A DNA stretch of 64,000 bases from Schistocephalus solidus (GCA_017591395.1 WEDG01004125.1:372001-436000), one strand, 5' to 3'; numbered from the stretch's first letter, positions 11,229 through 23,600 are shown. Notes: generated by a model from the letters alone, not told the origin. Translations and numbers: made by a program.

Positions 11229-11990
11229 CTAGCAGCCTGGAATGTTCGTTCCCTTTTAGACAATCCTAGGAGCAACCGGCCGGAACGGAGGACGGCGCTA
11301 GTCGCTCGGGAACTGGCGCGCTACAAGGTGGACATTGCTGCTCTAAGCGAGACCCGATTCTCTGAGCAGGGTTAGCTGGAGGATGTAGGTGACGGCTACA
11401 ACTTCTTCTGGAGTGGCCGGCAAAAGGCAGGGCAACGCGACGCTGGTGTTGCCTTTGCCATCCGGAATGACATCGTGGGACGTCTGCCCTGTCTGCCGCA
11501 GGATATCAATTATCGCCTGATGAGCCTCCGACTGCCTTTTCGGGGAGACCACTTCGCCACCATCATCAGCACGAACGCTCCCCAAATGACGAGCTCTGAT
11601 GCGGCGAAGGACAAATTCTACGAGGGCCTGCACGCCCTGCTGGCGACTTTGTCGAAGGTGGACAAGTTAATTGTCTTTGGTGACTTCAACGCCCGCGTCG
11701 GGACGGACCACGCTGCCTGGCAGGGAGTGCTGGGTCCCCATGGCCTCGGTAGCTGTAACGATAACGGCCTCCTTCTGCGCTCGTGTGCGGAACACCGTCT
11801 CCTGCTGACCAACACCTTCTTCCGCCTTCCGACGCTGGAGCAGGCCACGTGGATGCACCCTCGGTCGCGGCGCTGGCATCTGCTGGACTATGTTCTCGTT
11901 CGGAGGCGAGATCGACAGAACGTGCTGGTAACCAGGCGATCCGCGATGCCGCTGGTTGGACAGATCACCGCCTTATCATCTCCCAGATGA
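11229..11990 (+). pseudogene. LINE APE-type endonuclease domain
   Basis: The frame runs from LAAWNVRSLLDN, the typical start of exonuclease-endonuclease-phosphatase folds. It continues through IAALSETRF (catalytic Glu), [10 protein letters not shown] (the GDFNA catalytic motif) and [10 protein letters not shown]; a one-base shift near 11,935 is needed to reach GWTDHRLII, the SDH-equivalent motif. In this class the enzyme nicks target DNA for target-primed reverse transcription. An in-frame TAG at 11,373-11,375 interrupts it within the first third. All catalytic blocks are otherwise visible, so the domain is young enough to read but cannot be translated as one piece. Confidence 0.85.
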
Positions 11991-12892
11991 GGCTCCGACT
12001 ACAACCCCGACGAAGGCCCCAAGGTAAGAGGCCGCCAGGTAAGTTAAATACTCTTTTATTAAATTTGCCTGCTCACTGTTTTGATTTCAGCAACCAAATA
12101 ACCGAGAACCTGGAGAACCTGCATGCTCCAGATAATAACGGCACCATGGAAACACGATGGTGCCAACCGCGAAATGCCATCCAGTCCACCGGTCTCGAAG
12201 TCCTCGGACGCGCATACCGTAAACACCAGGACTGGTTTGACGACAATGACGCCGACATCAGCAACTTACTCGCGGAGAAGAATGGACTAAACAAAGCCTT
12301 CATGGACCTTCGGACTGATGCCACCAAAGCAGCCTTCTTCAGATGCCGGTGCCTTGTACAGCAACAGCTGCGGGAAATGCAGGATGCTTGGATGATCCGA
12401 AAGGCTGAGGAAATCCAGGGGTATGCGGACCGCAATGAAATGAAAAACTTTTTCAAGGCCATCAAGGCCATCTACGGCCCGTGTATCAAGGGGACCGCAC
12501 CGCTGCTCAGCTCTGACGGCACAACACTGCTGACAGAGAAATCGAAAATTCTGGAGTGCAGGGCCGAGCACTTCAGAAGTGTCCTTACTTGCTCATCAGC
12601 CATCTCCGATGCTGCCATTGACCGGCTCCCTCACGTGGACACGAACAATGACCTGGATCTGCCGCCTTCCCAACCAGAAACCATCCGGGCTGTGCAGCAG
12701 ATTTACAGCGGTAAAGCATCGTGATCCGACGCAATCCCACGGGAAATCTACAAACACGGTGGGCCCCAGCTGATGGCAGAACTCACAACACTCTTCCAGG
12801 AGATGTGGCGCAAAGGACAAGTTCCTCAGGATTTCAAAGACGTGACCATCGTCCATCTCTACAAAACGGAAGGGGAACCGGCAACTCTGTGA
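11936..12892 (+). pseudogene. LINE linker and start of the reverse transcriptase domain
   Basis: After the endonuclease the frame runs through PPGKLNTLLLNLPAH, QDWFDDNDADISNLLAEKN and RKAEEIQGYADRNEMKNFFK to the RT entry block SDAIPREIYKHGGPQL, then VPQDFKDVTIVHLYK. A TGA at 12,722-12,724 replaces a sense codon just before SDAIP. The frame is lost near 12,870, where a one-base shift restores NRQLCDNHRRISLLN. A GTAAGT...TTTCAG pair at 12,036-12,088 looks like an intron but reads through in frame as family-typical protein, so I treat it as coding. Confidence 0.8.
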
Positions 12893-13775
12893 TAATCACA
12901 GACGCATCTCGTTGCTCAACATCGCCGGGAAGATATTCACCCGTATCCTTCTCAATCGTCTGAACGGTCACCTATAGCAGGGCCTGCTCCCGGAAAGCCA
13001 ATGTGGCTTTTGCCGACACCGCGGGACAACCGATATGATCTTTGCCGCCCGCCAGCTGCAAGAGAAGTGCCAGGAGATGCGAACTCACCTATACACTACC
13101 TTCGTGGATCTGATGAAAGCCTTTTACACATTGAACCGTGACGGACTGTGGAAAGTCATGCAGAAATTTGGCTGTCCTGAGTGGTTCACACACATGGTGC
13201 GTCAGCTTCATGACGGGATGACGGCGCGCGTCACTGACAATGGGACGGTATCCAAGGCATTCGCAGTGACCAACGGAGTGAAGCAGGGCTGCGTATTGGC
13301 TCCCACCCTGTTCAGCCTCTTGTTTTCGGCTATGCTGATGGACGCCTGCCGTGACAAACAGCCTGGGATCTGCATCGCCTACAGAACTGACGGGCACCTT
13401 CTCAACAGTCGGCGTATGCAGGCTTCAACGCGCGTGTCTACGACTACAGTCCATTACTTGCTCTTCGCGGGCGACTGCGCCCTTAACACCGTGACGGAGG
13501 AGGACATGCAAAGGAGCATGGACCTCTTCGACGCAGGCTGCACCAATTTTGCATTAACAATCAGTATAGCCAAAACGGTTGTCATGCACCAACCGCCACC
13601 CAGCGTTGAATACAATGCTCCCCGAATCAATGTCAACGATGCTCAACTCAAAAATGTGGAAACCTTCGCTTATCTAGGAAGCACACTGTCACGCAACACG
13701 AGAATCGAGGACGAGGTTGTCCAACGGATCTCCAAAGCTAGTCATGCCCTCGGCCAGCTAAAGGTCTCCGTGTAA
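12893..13775 (+). pseudogene. LINE reverse transcriptase core, catalytic motif damaged
   Basis: RT fingers and palm are recognisable: ISLLNIAGKIF, QCGF.RHRGTTDMIF, TTFVDLMKAF (first catalytic Asp), NGVKQGCVLAPTLF and LLFAGDCAL. The last should be FADD; the first of the paired aspartates is Gly here, which alone would abolish polymerisation. A TAG within GHL*QGLLPESQ at about 12,974 and a TAA at 13,773-13,775 (VKQ..SV*NRLG) further break the frame. The region is contiguous with the upstream and downstream LINE blocks. Confidence 0.85.
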
Positions 13776-14330
13776 AATCGCCTTGGTATTCATCTGAACA
13801 CCAAACTGAAGATGTACAAGGCCGTCGTCTTGACGACTCTCCTTAACGGAGCGGAGACCTGGACCGTCTACTCAAACCAAACCAGGAAGCTGAATAACTT
13901 TCATCTCAGCTGCCTCCGCAGAATACTGAAGCTGAGATGGCAACACAGGATCCCGGATACGGAAGTCCTGGAGCGGACCGGAATCCTCAGCATCCAGGCC
14001 ATGCTGAGGCAAGTGCAACTACGATGGAGCGGCCACCTTGTAAGAATGGACGACGACCGACTACTCAAACGACTTTTCTACGGAGATTTCACTACGGGTG
14101 CTCGCCGACAGGGAGGTCAAACGACGCTACAAGGACACTTTGAAGAAATCGCTGAAGCAACTGCAAATCAACCCGGTGACCTGGGAGAACCTCGCTCAGG
14201 ATAGACCGGCATTGAGAAGATCCGTGAAGACTGGTTCAGCAATCTATGAGTCCAACCGGATCACAGCCGCCAAGGCCAAAAGAGCGGCACGAAAGTCACC
14301 AGCGCCCCGGACCAACATCGTCGATGCCCA
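13776..14330 (+). pseudogene. LINE RT C-terminal region (AETWT block)
   Basis: The frame contains [38 protein letters not shown] and [12 protein letters not shown], the thumb and C-terminal signature of this endonuclease-RT family. A one-base shift near 14,120 moves the remainder ([33 protein letters not shown]) to another frame. This basic segment leads into the zinc-finger tail. Confidence 0.8.
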
Positions 14331-15124
14331 GGCCCTGCCAACATGCCCACGCTGTCAATGCATCTTCATCGCCAATCGGCCTGGTTGGACATCTTCGGAT
14401 GCAATGCACCAACAATCTGACAATTCCAATTTCTACGTCAAATTCTGCCAAACCTCCTTCAGACTCCCCCCACCCTCACTCCATTACTCCCAGCATCATA
14501 GAGACCAAATCGCTCTACTCATCGCCTGTTATCCCCACCACCGCAACCACCCCCGCCTGCGCCTTCACTACCACCACCACCACCGTCAGCGATGGGGACT
14601 CTCTCCTAAACTGTCCTCAATGCGACCGCACATTCACCTCACGCGTAGGCTTGGTCGGTCACTTGCGAATCCATCGTACAGAGACTGGTGAATCAGTGCC
14701 TGGAGCACCAACACACAGCAGAGATCACCGCCTCCACTGCCCTCACTGTCCTCGCGCATTCACTCATCACATGGGCCTATTAGGTCACATGCGCATCTCT
14801 GACAGCGGAATTCACTGCAATGCTGACAACACCGATACATCATGCACACCCTCTGCTCCTGCCATTCTTACCGCCACTGCCACCCCCACTACCATGAATG
14901 ACATCAGCCCAGCCTCTACCGATTTCTCCTGCCCGCACTGCGCCCGCAACTTCAACTCATGCATCGGTCTGATTGGTCACCTGCAAATCCATCACACGGA
15001 GGCTGGTGAACCAGTGCCTGGGGCTCCGACATACAGTCGCTGCACCCGCCTTCACTGCACCCGCACATTTACACACCGCATGAGCCTATTAGGACACATG
15101 CGCCTCCACGACAACCTGCGGTAA
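14331..15124 (+). pseudogene. C2H2 zinc-finger tail of the LINE
   Basis: Up to five C2H2 finger units follow the RT. The first (CPRCQCIF...) is degenerate and crosses a frameshift near 14,390. The second (CPQCDRTFTSRVGLVGHLR.H) is complete with C-x2-C-x12-H-x3-H. The third (CPHCPRAFTHHMGLLGHM) lacks its final His. The fourth (CPHCARNFNSCIGLIGHLQIH) is complete, and the fifth (LHCTRTFTHRMSLLGHMRLH) lacks its first Cys. Fingers are joined by GEPVPGAPTYSR-type linkers and Ser/Thr/Pro-rich spacers. The frame ends at TAA 15,122-15,124. Such a tail may bind nucleic acid during integration, but that role is inference. Similar fingers recur at 43,805-44,020 and, degraded, near 24.0 kb. Confidence 0.8.
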
Positions 15125-15224
15125 ACCATCGGAGGCTAAGCCACATCACCGCATCCCATCTGCACTAATACATAGACAACACCCTCACAATCATCATAAT
15201 GTACCTGATAAAATCACGGTTTCC

Positions 15225-16140
15225 TAGAAACCGTGGCTTGGAAGGCTGCCAATCTACGCTTACACCAGATCACGCCGTCACTCAGTGTATGTGCTGTGTG
15301 TGTCGAGTGGCGGACCAGTGGACTGGGAGTCAGGCGGCGATGGCTCCTCCATATCCTTTGAGTAAGTGAATCCTGGTGTGTGCGTTATGGGGGCCAGGTT
15401 GTGCTGTGGCGCACGAAGACGGGTACGCCGACCCGTCAGCCAATGCGCCCACTCCCACATCAGACAATTGACTGGCTCGGATGGTGGTCTGATTTTGGGG
15501 TTGGGGAGAAAGTGAGGTCAACAGATCAGCGCATTTTCCTCCCTATAAACAATCTGACGCGCTTGAAACTATCACGATGCGCTGAAAGTTGTGGCTTGGA
15601 AGGTTGCCAACTGACGGGTTAACTCGGACTGCGTGGTCAGCCCAATGTGTGTTTTGTGTGGAGTGGCTGACTGGTTGACTGAGAGTCAGGCTGCAATGGC
15701 TTCTTCTTAATGTGGCCTTTATGGCACTCCTACTCTGTGGGATCCGACTCAGGTGTGGTGGTACACCCAGGGGTGGCTCCAGCCGTGCCAGCCCCCTACG
15801 CCCTCTCCCATCTCCGGTCTTCTTGACTCTGTCTTGACACCGAGCTCAGGTGGGGGAGGAGGAGTGCGGTAGCTGCAGCGCAAGGCTACTATCACTTAAA
15901 ACTAATTTACGCGCAATTCACCGTCCCTGCATCACCTGGTGTGGAGCATACGGTAGACCTCGTCGAAATCGACGGTCGAACTGTCATCAGGTTCGTACAA
16001 CGTGCCCCCTAAACGGGTCACTTGGCAGATGCGTTGGACCAACACGGGGCCACATCAGGGCATGCCAGGCGTTATTCGGGTTGCGCTCCCATAACAAATG
16101 CCGAACATGGGGGTTGTGGTGGCAAGCTTAGAGGTGGCTA
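15225..16140 (+). repeat. Tandem-like units in the LINE 3' UTR and beyond
   Basis: A block beginning GTGGCTTGGAAGGCTGCCAA near 15,234 recurs as GTGGCTTGGAAGGTTGCCAA near 15,592. Each is followed by similar text (CAGTGTATGTGCTGTGTGTG/CAATGTGTGTTTTGTGTG, GACTGGGAGTCAGG/GACTGAGAGTCAGG). A further block starting CGCCCTCTCCCATCTCCGGTCTTCTTGACTC near 15,799 recurs near 16,170. The 44.1-44.8 kb copy has the same two-unit arrangement, so the duplication belongs to the element family rather than to this locus. Confidence 0.7.
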
Positions 16141-16489
16141 AGGCTTAGGGGTCCTGACCGCCCCAGCCACCGGCGCCCTCTCCCCTCTCCGGTCTTCTTG
16201 ACTCTTACTTGAAACCGGGCATAGGTGGGGGAGGAGGAGAGAGTGCGGTCGCTGCAGTGCAAGGCTTCTGGCACGTAAAACTAATTCACGCGAGAGTCAC
16301 TATCCCTGCACCACCATACTCTGGAGCATACAGTGGACATCGTCGGACTACGATGGTCGAACTGGCAGGGTCGTACAATAGTTCGTTGCCGCTAAGTGAG
16401 GTTGACCACTATTCCTTGTCAGCTAATTTCCTTCGTCTCACAAAACGGTTGTAGTATATTACCATCTGGAATGGCCGTTTCTCGTTTAT

Positions 16490-16582
16490 TAGTCGTCATC
16501 AGCCAGCCATATCCAACCCCGAGACTCGAACCCATGACCATTTGAGTAAGAGTTGAGTGCTCTTGCAATTGAGCCAGGGGTT
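16490..16582 (-). repeat. tRNA-Lys-like SINE head
   Basis: Read on the minus strand, an A box TGGCTCAATTG (16,566-16,576) and a B box GGTTCGAGTC (16,523-16,532) lie 33 bases apart. Between them is CTCAACTCTTACTCA, which lines up with the anticodon arm of tRNA-Lys(CTT); GGTCATGGGTTCGAGTC matches the T arm. No acceptor stem closes, and the 3' side continues as GGGGTTGGATATGGCTGGCTGATGACGA, a block shared with other repeats in this window. It is best read as the RNA polymerase III promoter head of a tRNA-Lys-derived SINE. Confidence 0.65.
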
Positions 16583-16611
16583 TCGATCGGGAATGTTAAC
16601 GTTGGTGGATG

Positions 16612-16866
16612 GGCATTCACCGATCGGTTACGGGACTCACTCGTCCCGTACTGCCTTGGGGCTCAATCTCGAGCCCCACCAGCAGCCACACAGCAGCTAG
16701 TATTATAGGCAGGAGAACCTTACCAAAAACGACAATGGAGATGAGAGTGGCAATTTCTGGCTTATTAGCCGTCAGCAGCCAGCCAGCGGCTGCTGGCAGG
16801 GTTCGCACTGAGCCCAAGGCTGTGTGGGACGAGTGAGTCGAGTAACCGATCGATAAACACCATCCG
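16612..16866. repeat. Foldback (MITE-like) repeat with ~55 bp inverted ends
   Basis: The left end (CCGATCGGTTACGGGACTCACTCGTCCC...CCTTGGGGCTCA) and the reverse complement of the right end (CGATCGGTTACTCGACTCACTCGTCCCA...CCTTGGGCTCA) match over about 55 bases, with an interior of roughly 140 bp. A diverged half copy lies at 1,713-1,925. Its interior shares the CTTATTAG.CGTCA.CAGCCAGCC block with the adjacent SINE. No coding content is evident. It could be a non-autonomous DNA transposon or a rearranged SINE pair. Confidence 0.6.
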
Positions 16867-16869
16867 CAA

Positions 16870-19800
16870 AAACGTGTTTGTTCCTGCCGGCTGACCTCCA
16901 TCGCCGTTTAACCCCCGTAGCCTGAGCCTCTTTCTGCCAAACCGGAAACTGTAACAATGGTCATACTTTTTTATTTACTAATGTGTCATTTCCTGCTGGT
17001 TCTTTCGGTCCTTCTTTCCATAATCGAACTGTTTGGCACCTTTTCCAGCTGACATTTGGTTTAACTAGAGAAAACTTTTATGACTGTATACGCCGTGATC
17101 ACTTTGTATGGTTTCTACTTGTTGGTCGGTATTTTTGCGCTGTTAGATTGTTAGCTACATGAGTGTTTTTTAAATCAGCTCTACAGACCTAGGGCCACCA
17201 TCAGTTCCCTTCACAAACTGGTCTCTTGGTGTCTTCTAATATCGAGCCCGCTCCTACAGTCTTTCTTTCTCTTGTTCGACAGGAAAGGTGGTCAAGGTTA
17301 CACAAAACGAAAACCTTTTATGAACACCAAAAAGACAAATGCGATAACATAGGCAGTGCAATTATCGAAACTTAACCCATTTACCCATCAAAAGTCCTGA
17401 TCCTGTTCCGCCACCATAGGAATGAAAGAAGCAGAGACCATTTAGGAGATCACAGGCTTCTGCGATCTTCCGAAGGCTCTCCACAAATGGTTCCTTGTAT
17501 GACTGTCCTAGTTGATAAAGCCGCGCGCATAGTTGCTTGCTCCGTCCTCCTTTCCGTTTACTAGGCTTTTTGCGTTGAAAAGATTTTGGTAGACGCCGGC
17601 GCGAACTTCATCTAACGAGGTGGCAAGTTGTAGGTAAAGGCGATACCGTGAAACAAAAATTTTGCTGAGGCATTATTTGAGGGCATCAGTACAAGAAGGG
17701 CTTTCAGTCAACTTTATGGAAGCGTTTCTTCACACATGCTTTGATTGTAGACGGTCTCACTACTAGGGTGGGTCTCTTACCAGAAGACAGTTTATCATGG
17801 ACTTATTCCGCACGCACATACCAAATGCATGCTGACGTACTGGTTCTGATAGACATCAGAACCCCTTGGGGGAGGGCATGTCCGAGTCGGTCTTGACGTT
17901 AATTGTTTCGTTTGAGTGGCTGTGATTAGCCAAGAATATGCGCGGGGGCACAGCGTTTCAAGTGTCCGATGTAGATCCACTACAAATGCGCTTTTTCCAA
18001 ACCGGTTTTGGGAGGAAAAATCTGAACGGAGGAAGGGTAGATGAACCGAGCGAATGCCATCGGCAGCGTGGGCGGCTGCGATGGGCAGAAATGAGCCAGC
18101 ATAAAAGCGACGGCTTGGGAAAGTCAGTGGTTACATTTTTGAGTTCAACATTGACGGTACATCCATATACTACCATATCTGTAGTTGTTGCTTTTAAGTG
18201 ATGCTATACCGCTGGAGGTAAGCAATCGGATATTGAGCAGGACGTCCGGGGGCTGACACTAATGAAGGGACTGCTCTGCGGGATTGGATTGGAAGCATGG
18301 CCTGGATTCGATAGGTCGAGGTTGTTTGATGGCATTTATCTCGACTTATGCGAAGGTGTCAACAACCGTGTCTTCCGAACCACGGAAAAGGCACAGGAAA
18401 AACAGCAGGCTGAAGTCGAGTGGGAATTTCAAGACGAGTGAACTCAGTCATGTCTGGCAGTTGCGTTCAGACCACCTCAAGTTCATCAATGGCGCGGCTG
18501 TTTAAGCCATAGGCAGGCCCTAGTCACTACGGCATTCACGTCGGCTCCCGAATTGAATAAGAAGATGGACGTCGGTAGATAGAGAAGTTTTCTGTTCAGA
18601 ATGACTGGATAACAAGCTGGGAGAAGTTGGCAGCCGGACGGGGCACACGTCATCACCAAGAGAGCACTTGGCCTGAGTGAAGGTGGGGAAATCTTCATAG
18701 CGCCTTGAGGGAGGGTAAGTCCGATTCGGCCCTGAGGTTGGTTGATCTGTTTGCCTAGCTTGGCCTGGAATCAGAGCGTCACTGGTACGCGTGTACAAGT
18801 ACGCGCGTGAGGCGTAACTTTGCAGCAAGTGCATGGGGTAGAGCCTTTACATACATTCTGAACTCATCTCGAAGATAATGAAGGCTCTTCAGAAAGGTCA
18901 GCATCTTACTAATCATTTTTTCAACTGCTGACAACAGCCCCTCGTCAGTCAAAGGAACTGGAAACAGTTTGCTTGCGGGTTCTCTCCGTAAATTACCTTG
19001 AAATGCTACTAAGCAAAACCTGCCGATGAAGCCAAAGGTGTAAATACCTGGAACTCTTAAAGAAACGGTTATAACTGCTAAACAGATAAAAAAACTTTTA
19101 CTGGTATGAGGAAAGAGGGAGCTATTGCGACTTTCTGGCAATGAGGGCTTGTTCGACCCCCTCAAACGGCAGCAAATGCTAACCCTAAGGAATACAATGG
19201 ATAGGGTTACGTGCAGGGTTAGGTTGGCGTGTGGGTAGTCGTGCATAGGTATGAGTGTATTACGGTCTCATTCAGTGCGAAAAATCAGCCCACTTGACTG
19301 ATGCTGGCGGCTATATGCATTAATTTTCATTTCCAATGCGCTATCGCTCTTTTTCATCCTTTTAACTATCCCACCCCGTTCTCGTATTGCACGCATACCT
19401 ATCCATTGGGTTCGTTAGGGGGATCGTGGAAGCATTCGTTGACGTTAAGGAGGGTCGCACGAGCAGTCCTCACTAACGCAGCATAAAAAAAGAACGTTTT
19501 AAGGCAGATAAAGACAGTTATGCTTAACTAACCTGTTCGCACCCATTTAAGATTCCGTTTGAGAACTTCACAGGCGGTCCCATGATGACAATGGTGCAAC
19601 AGGAATACGGGCAAAGAAAATGGAAACTAAAATGTAAATCTCTTATCTGTTTACCGGTGTCAGCCAGACTTGCCCCAAGCCTACGTCGGAAAGACCTCAG
19701 GTTGGAATGCGGAGCAACTTTGTCATCGAGCATTTGACGTTAACGTTTCACCACTTCAGTCACGGACTGGCCTCCTATTGGCAGCCGTCGAGAACATTCA

Positions 19801-20100
19801 ACATCACGGGAAAGTGGTGCTTCGTTGGGTTAATTGCCGGAAATATATTTCTGCAGTTTTGATTTGGATCGCAACTTTACAGCCCTCGCTGGTGACTCTC
19901 TAACGAAAAATAAGCCTAAACGGGTTGTTCCAGTCTGCTTCATTCTCCTCGGTATTTTTAAAAAATAATACAGCCATCACCATCACACTTTATATGCGTT
20001 TTAGGAGAAGCAAAAATATTACTAACTTAAGCAGCGGTAATTTTTTAGGTTAAGTGGCAGTTATAAATTATCCAAGTATAATCGGCAATTTCAACATCAC
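16870..20100. other. Stretch without a recognised gene; short dispersed repeat at 17.86 and 18.70 kb
   Basis: Two places, about 17,861-17,925 and 18,700-18,765, share CCTTG.GGGAGGG.A.GTCCGA.TCGG.C.TGA, suggesting an old interspersed repeat. The longest open frame (18,779-19,246 minus, 155 codons) has a basic and hydrophobic composition but no motif I know. An internal AG...GTAATT pair could mark a small exon, which I cannot support further. Confidence 0.35.
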
Positions 20101-20104
20101 TGTA

Positions 20105-20692
<588 letters not shown>

Positions 20693-23600
20693 TTGAGTTT
20701 TAACATTTTATTTTTATGGTGTTCTTTTTACCCAAGACCGTAGGTTCGGAATCCAGGAGCACGGTTCTTGGGGTGCATTGGCCTTTTGCGTTTTCGTGAA
20801 AGAAGGTATTGCAGTCAAATAATTCTTTCTCATCGGATGTTTCTGGTGAGTCGGGCAGTACAATTTTTTGTCCATCCGGACCGATCCCGTGCTCGACACA
20901 AAATAACTCCCAGCATGCGTTTGCAATCTGAACGCCACATTGGCCGACAAAGATGCTGATGATTTCCCCCTGTTTAAAGCAAATTATTTTTATTATATCA
21001 ACAATTTTATGACAGATAAATGTACCCCCTTAGTTGACCCTTTCGAATTTCAATCTTTATTGGTTCCTCAGCAAGTAACAAATAGACAAATGCGGTTGAG
21101 CACCCTCTATCCAAGACATTTTGTTATAATTATAGTGTGTTGGAGCTCTCACAACCACGAAGTTTATCAAGTGTATGACTTCTTTTGTGCTTTTCTAGGA
21201 GCTGGAGCACATTTGTTGAACTAGGGTGGAACCAATCAACAGATCTGTGGTTTTTACATGCTGAAACCGCAACAAGCGGAAGTTGTTTTATTTAAAGCCA
21301 TTTTTAGTTGAGAACGAGCTGCTATGCTATCTGTGATCCCACGCTTTAAGTTTTTAGCCTCTTATAAAGGTTTTTATGGAAATATTTCTAACATAACTTC
21401 AGAAGCAGCAGCAGCAACAAACGAGGAAAAAAATAACATAAATTCGAAAGGTTGGAGAAGGTTAGAGGCCTGAAGTTTCTGCTTCTCCCTCGAACCCATC
21501 TCTCAGAGACAGTCGTAAACTTCGTCCTGGAACTTGCATCTTTACTTCTATGTGTAGGGAATCGTCGTGTAACCAACTTCTCAGATGAATTTAAGAAGTT
21601 GAACTAGACATAAAAACAAGATCACGTGATAGGCCGCAAGCATAATCTGCACGTGTTTCGCACCTATGCTTGGTTCAGGTGTTAGCTGATGTGGTACTTG
21701 TAAATCCAGCACAAGCATATTCATCTATGCCGATAATCTTACAGGTTCTCTCGAGCTGCGTTTTTTATCAGGAAAATGATCAGTGGTTACATACCGGCAA
21801 GGCAAGTTGCCTGGACAGGCACTGAACCCGAAAGCAAAGATGGGCGATCGATTTAGGAATTCACAAAACAGGCGGCTAAAATCACCCGGCTTCTTTTGAT
21901 ACTAACAGCTATTTGGTCGCAGTCTCAGTTTCAACTTTTAAACTATTGTGTGCGATGCCGTCAGTCCATTCGTGAATAATAGCTCACAGCCTCCGTTCAG
22001 TCCTAAAACACCCTCTTCGACCCAGATACCGACGTAAAGGCACCAGTAAAGTGAGCAGATTGCATTATTACAAGGTTGATTGTAAACCACTGTGATCTCC
22101 AGATAATTTTTACATAACTCAAGCCAAAGTAGACGTTTGATTTCCTTGAGTGACTAACCTCGTAGCTCGAAAATTATTCCGGTCAGCAGGTCTTTGGGAC
22201 AAGAAAATTGCTTTTAGCTTAGCTTTATTTAAACAAGTCATACTATAGTTACTCCAACCACAATGCATTGAAACATGGGCTCATTTTACTAACAGTTTTC
22301 TTAAAGTTGATTCAAAGAGAATGACAAGGATTTTTTGTTAAGTAAAAGCAGAAAAAAATCAAGACATACCAACATGTCTACTATCCGAGAAAGAGCACCA
22401 CTTGCCAACTAAAAAAGATTGTTTCTGGAGCCTATTGATCGGCGCATGCTTTCGAAAAACGTGCACCATACAGGCATCAAAGTTTCGTGTAGTCGCTGAC
22501 GAATAAGGGAGGCGTACATAGAGGAAGCACCGACGCCTGCATTTACGGACTGGCCACCATGGGACCCATACAAAACCAGCGCGGATCCTTCCTTTGACTA
22601 ACTTGCCACCTACTGAGCGGTAGAGCTCGGTGCGCGGGTCTTAAAAGTGACGATTTCAGTTTAGGTTCGTAACTTAAAAAACACGCTTTTGTATGCTGCC
22701 TAAGTGCATAAGGTAGAAGTTGGAGTTATTGTGAGGTGTGGCTACTTCGTGCTGTCAATGCGCAGTGTGTGCGCGGATGGACGCCAGCCGCTTATCGCGA
22801 CCACAAGGCCCGATTGGTCACATGATAATCCTTACGACCACACAGAGGCAAACAAGTACAGAGTAGCAGCTCGACCGTCCGGCTAAGTGATTGGTAGACT
22901 TACGCAGCATTTGCCGCACCTGGACTCGTTGTCAAGACAGTCATGAGGACCAGACGGGAGATTGAACGCAGGTGGCAGTCATGATCTGATGCTGCACCTA
23001 CGCGTGACAACACATCCGTGCCATTTTAGTATTAATTACGGTTAAGCAGCCCCAATAACACCGGCCGGGCTCTGACAGGGCCCCCATGTTAGTGCCGTGC
23101 CGCCCGCTGTTGGGGCGGTAGCAGAAAGTGGTCATGCGCTCACGACTCGTAAATGGTCTTGTCATAGTCTTACAAGTGGAGCATGCTAAAGGATGGATGC
23201 TGTAGTGAGGTGGATACTGAACAAGTTCCCCTCACTGTAATCTACTTCGCACGCTGTTAACCACCGCTCTCCGTGTTTATAAATTATTATCGTGTTCGTT
23301 GAACGAATTACTGGGGACGCGCCTAAGTGGAAACGGAATGAGACATTGCCAGACTCTGCATCCGCTGGCACGAGGGACTGAGTGATAAAAAACGATCATT
23401 GCATGCCATGCAGTGCAATCCGAAAGTTTAATTGTGGTCGAGGTGTTACGCATGTAGCCCCTTAGCATACTAAGTAACGAGAGCAGACATTCTGCTCTGC
23501 CACCGAGTCCGAAGTTGTTTGACAGCAGCTCTGGGATCGCAGCGTCCCAGGTCGCCCGATTACCGTATTCTAGGCTCGCTAAAGAACGCAATAAAACGTT

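Larger units (their letters stand above)
11100..15860 (+). mobile_element. Zinc-finger-bearing APE/RT LINE, copy 1 (inactivated, near full length)
   Basis: A GC-richer block in AT-rich DNA carries, in order, an APE-type endonuclease (about 11,229-11,935), a linker, a LINE reverse transcriptase (about 12,600-13,770), a C-terminal region with the AETWT signature (13,812-14,250), C2H2 zinc fingers (14,335-15,124) and a 3' UTR. The 3' UTR contains two diverged, roughly 360 bp related units, starting near 15,225 (GTGGCTTGGAAGG) and 15,586. The 5' limit is uncertain, since GC-rich sequence begins near 10,490. A 5'-truncated relative sits at 43,771-44,794. The family resembles endonuclease-reverse transcriptases I recall from diphyllobothriid tapeworms. 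Clade placement (RTE-like or other) needs a tree. Confidence 0.85.

Noticed and set aside
12036..12088. GTAAGT...TTTTGATTTCAG pair inside the LINE that looks like a 53 bp intron
   Set aside because: The stretch is open and in frame with flanking LINE protein, and its translation fits the family (PGKL..L..LPAH..FSN), so it is ordinary coding sequence.
18779..19246. 155-codon minus-strand open frame
   Set aside because: No recognisable motif and no ATG-plus-splice context; frames of this length are expected by chance in 64 kb.
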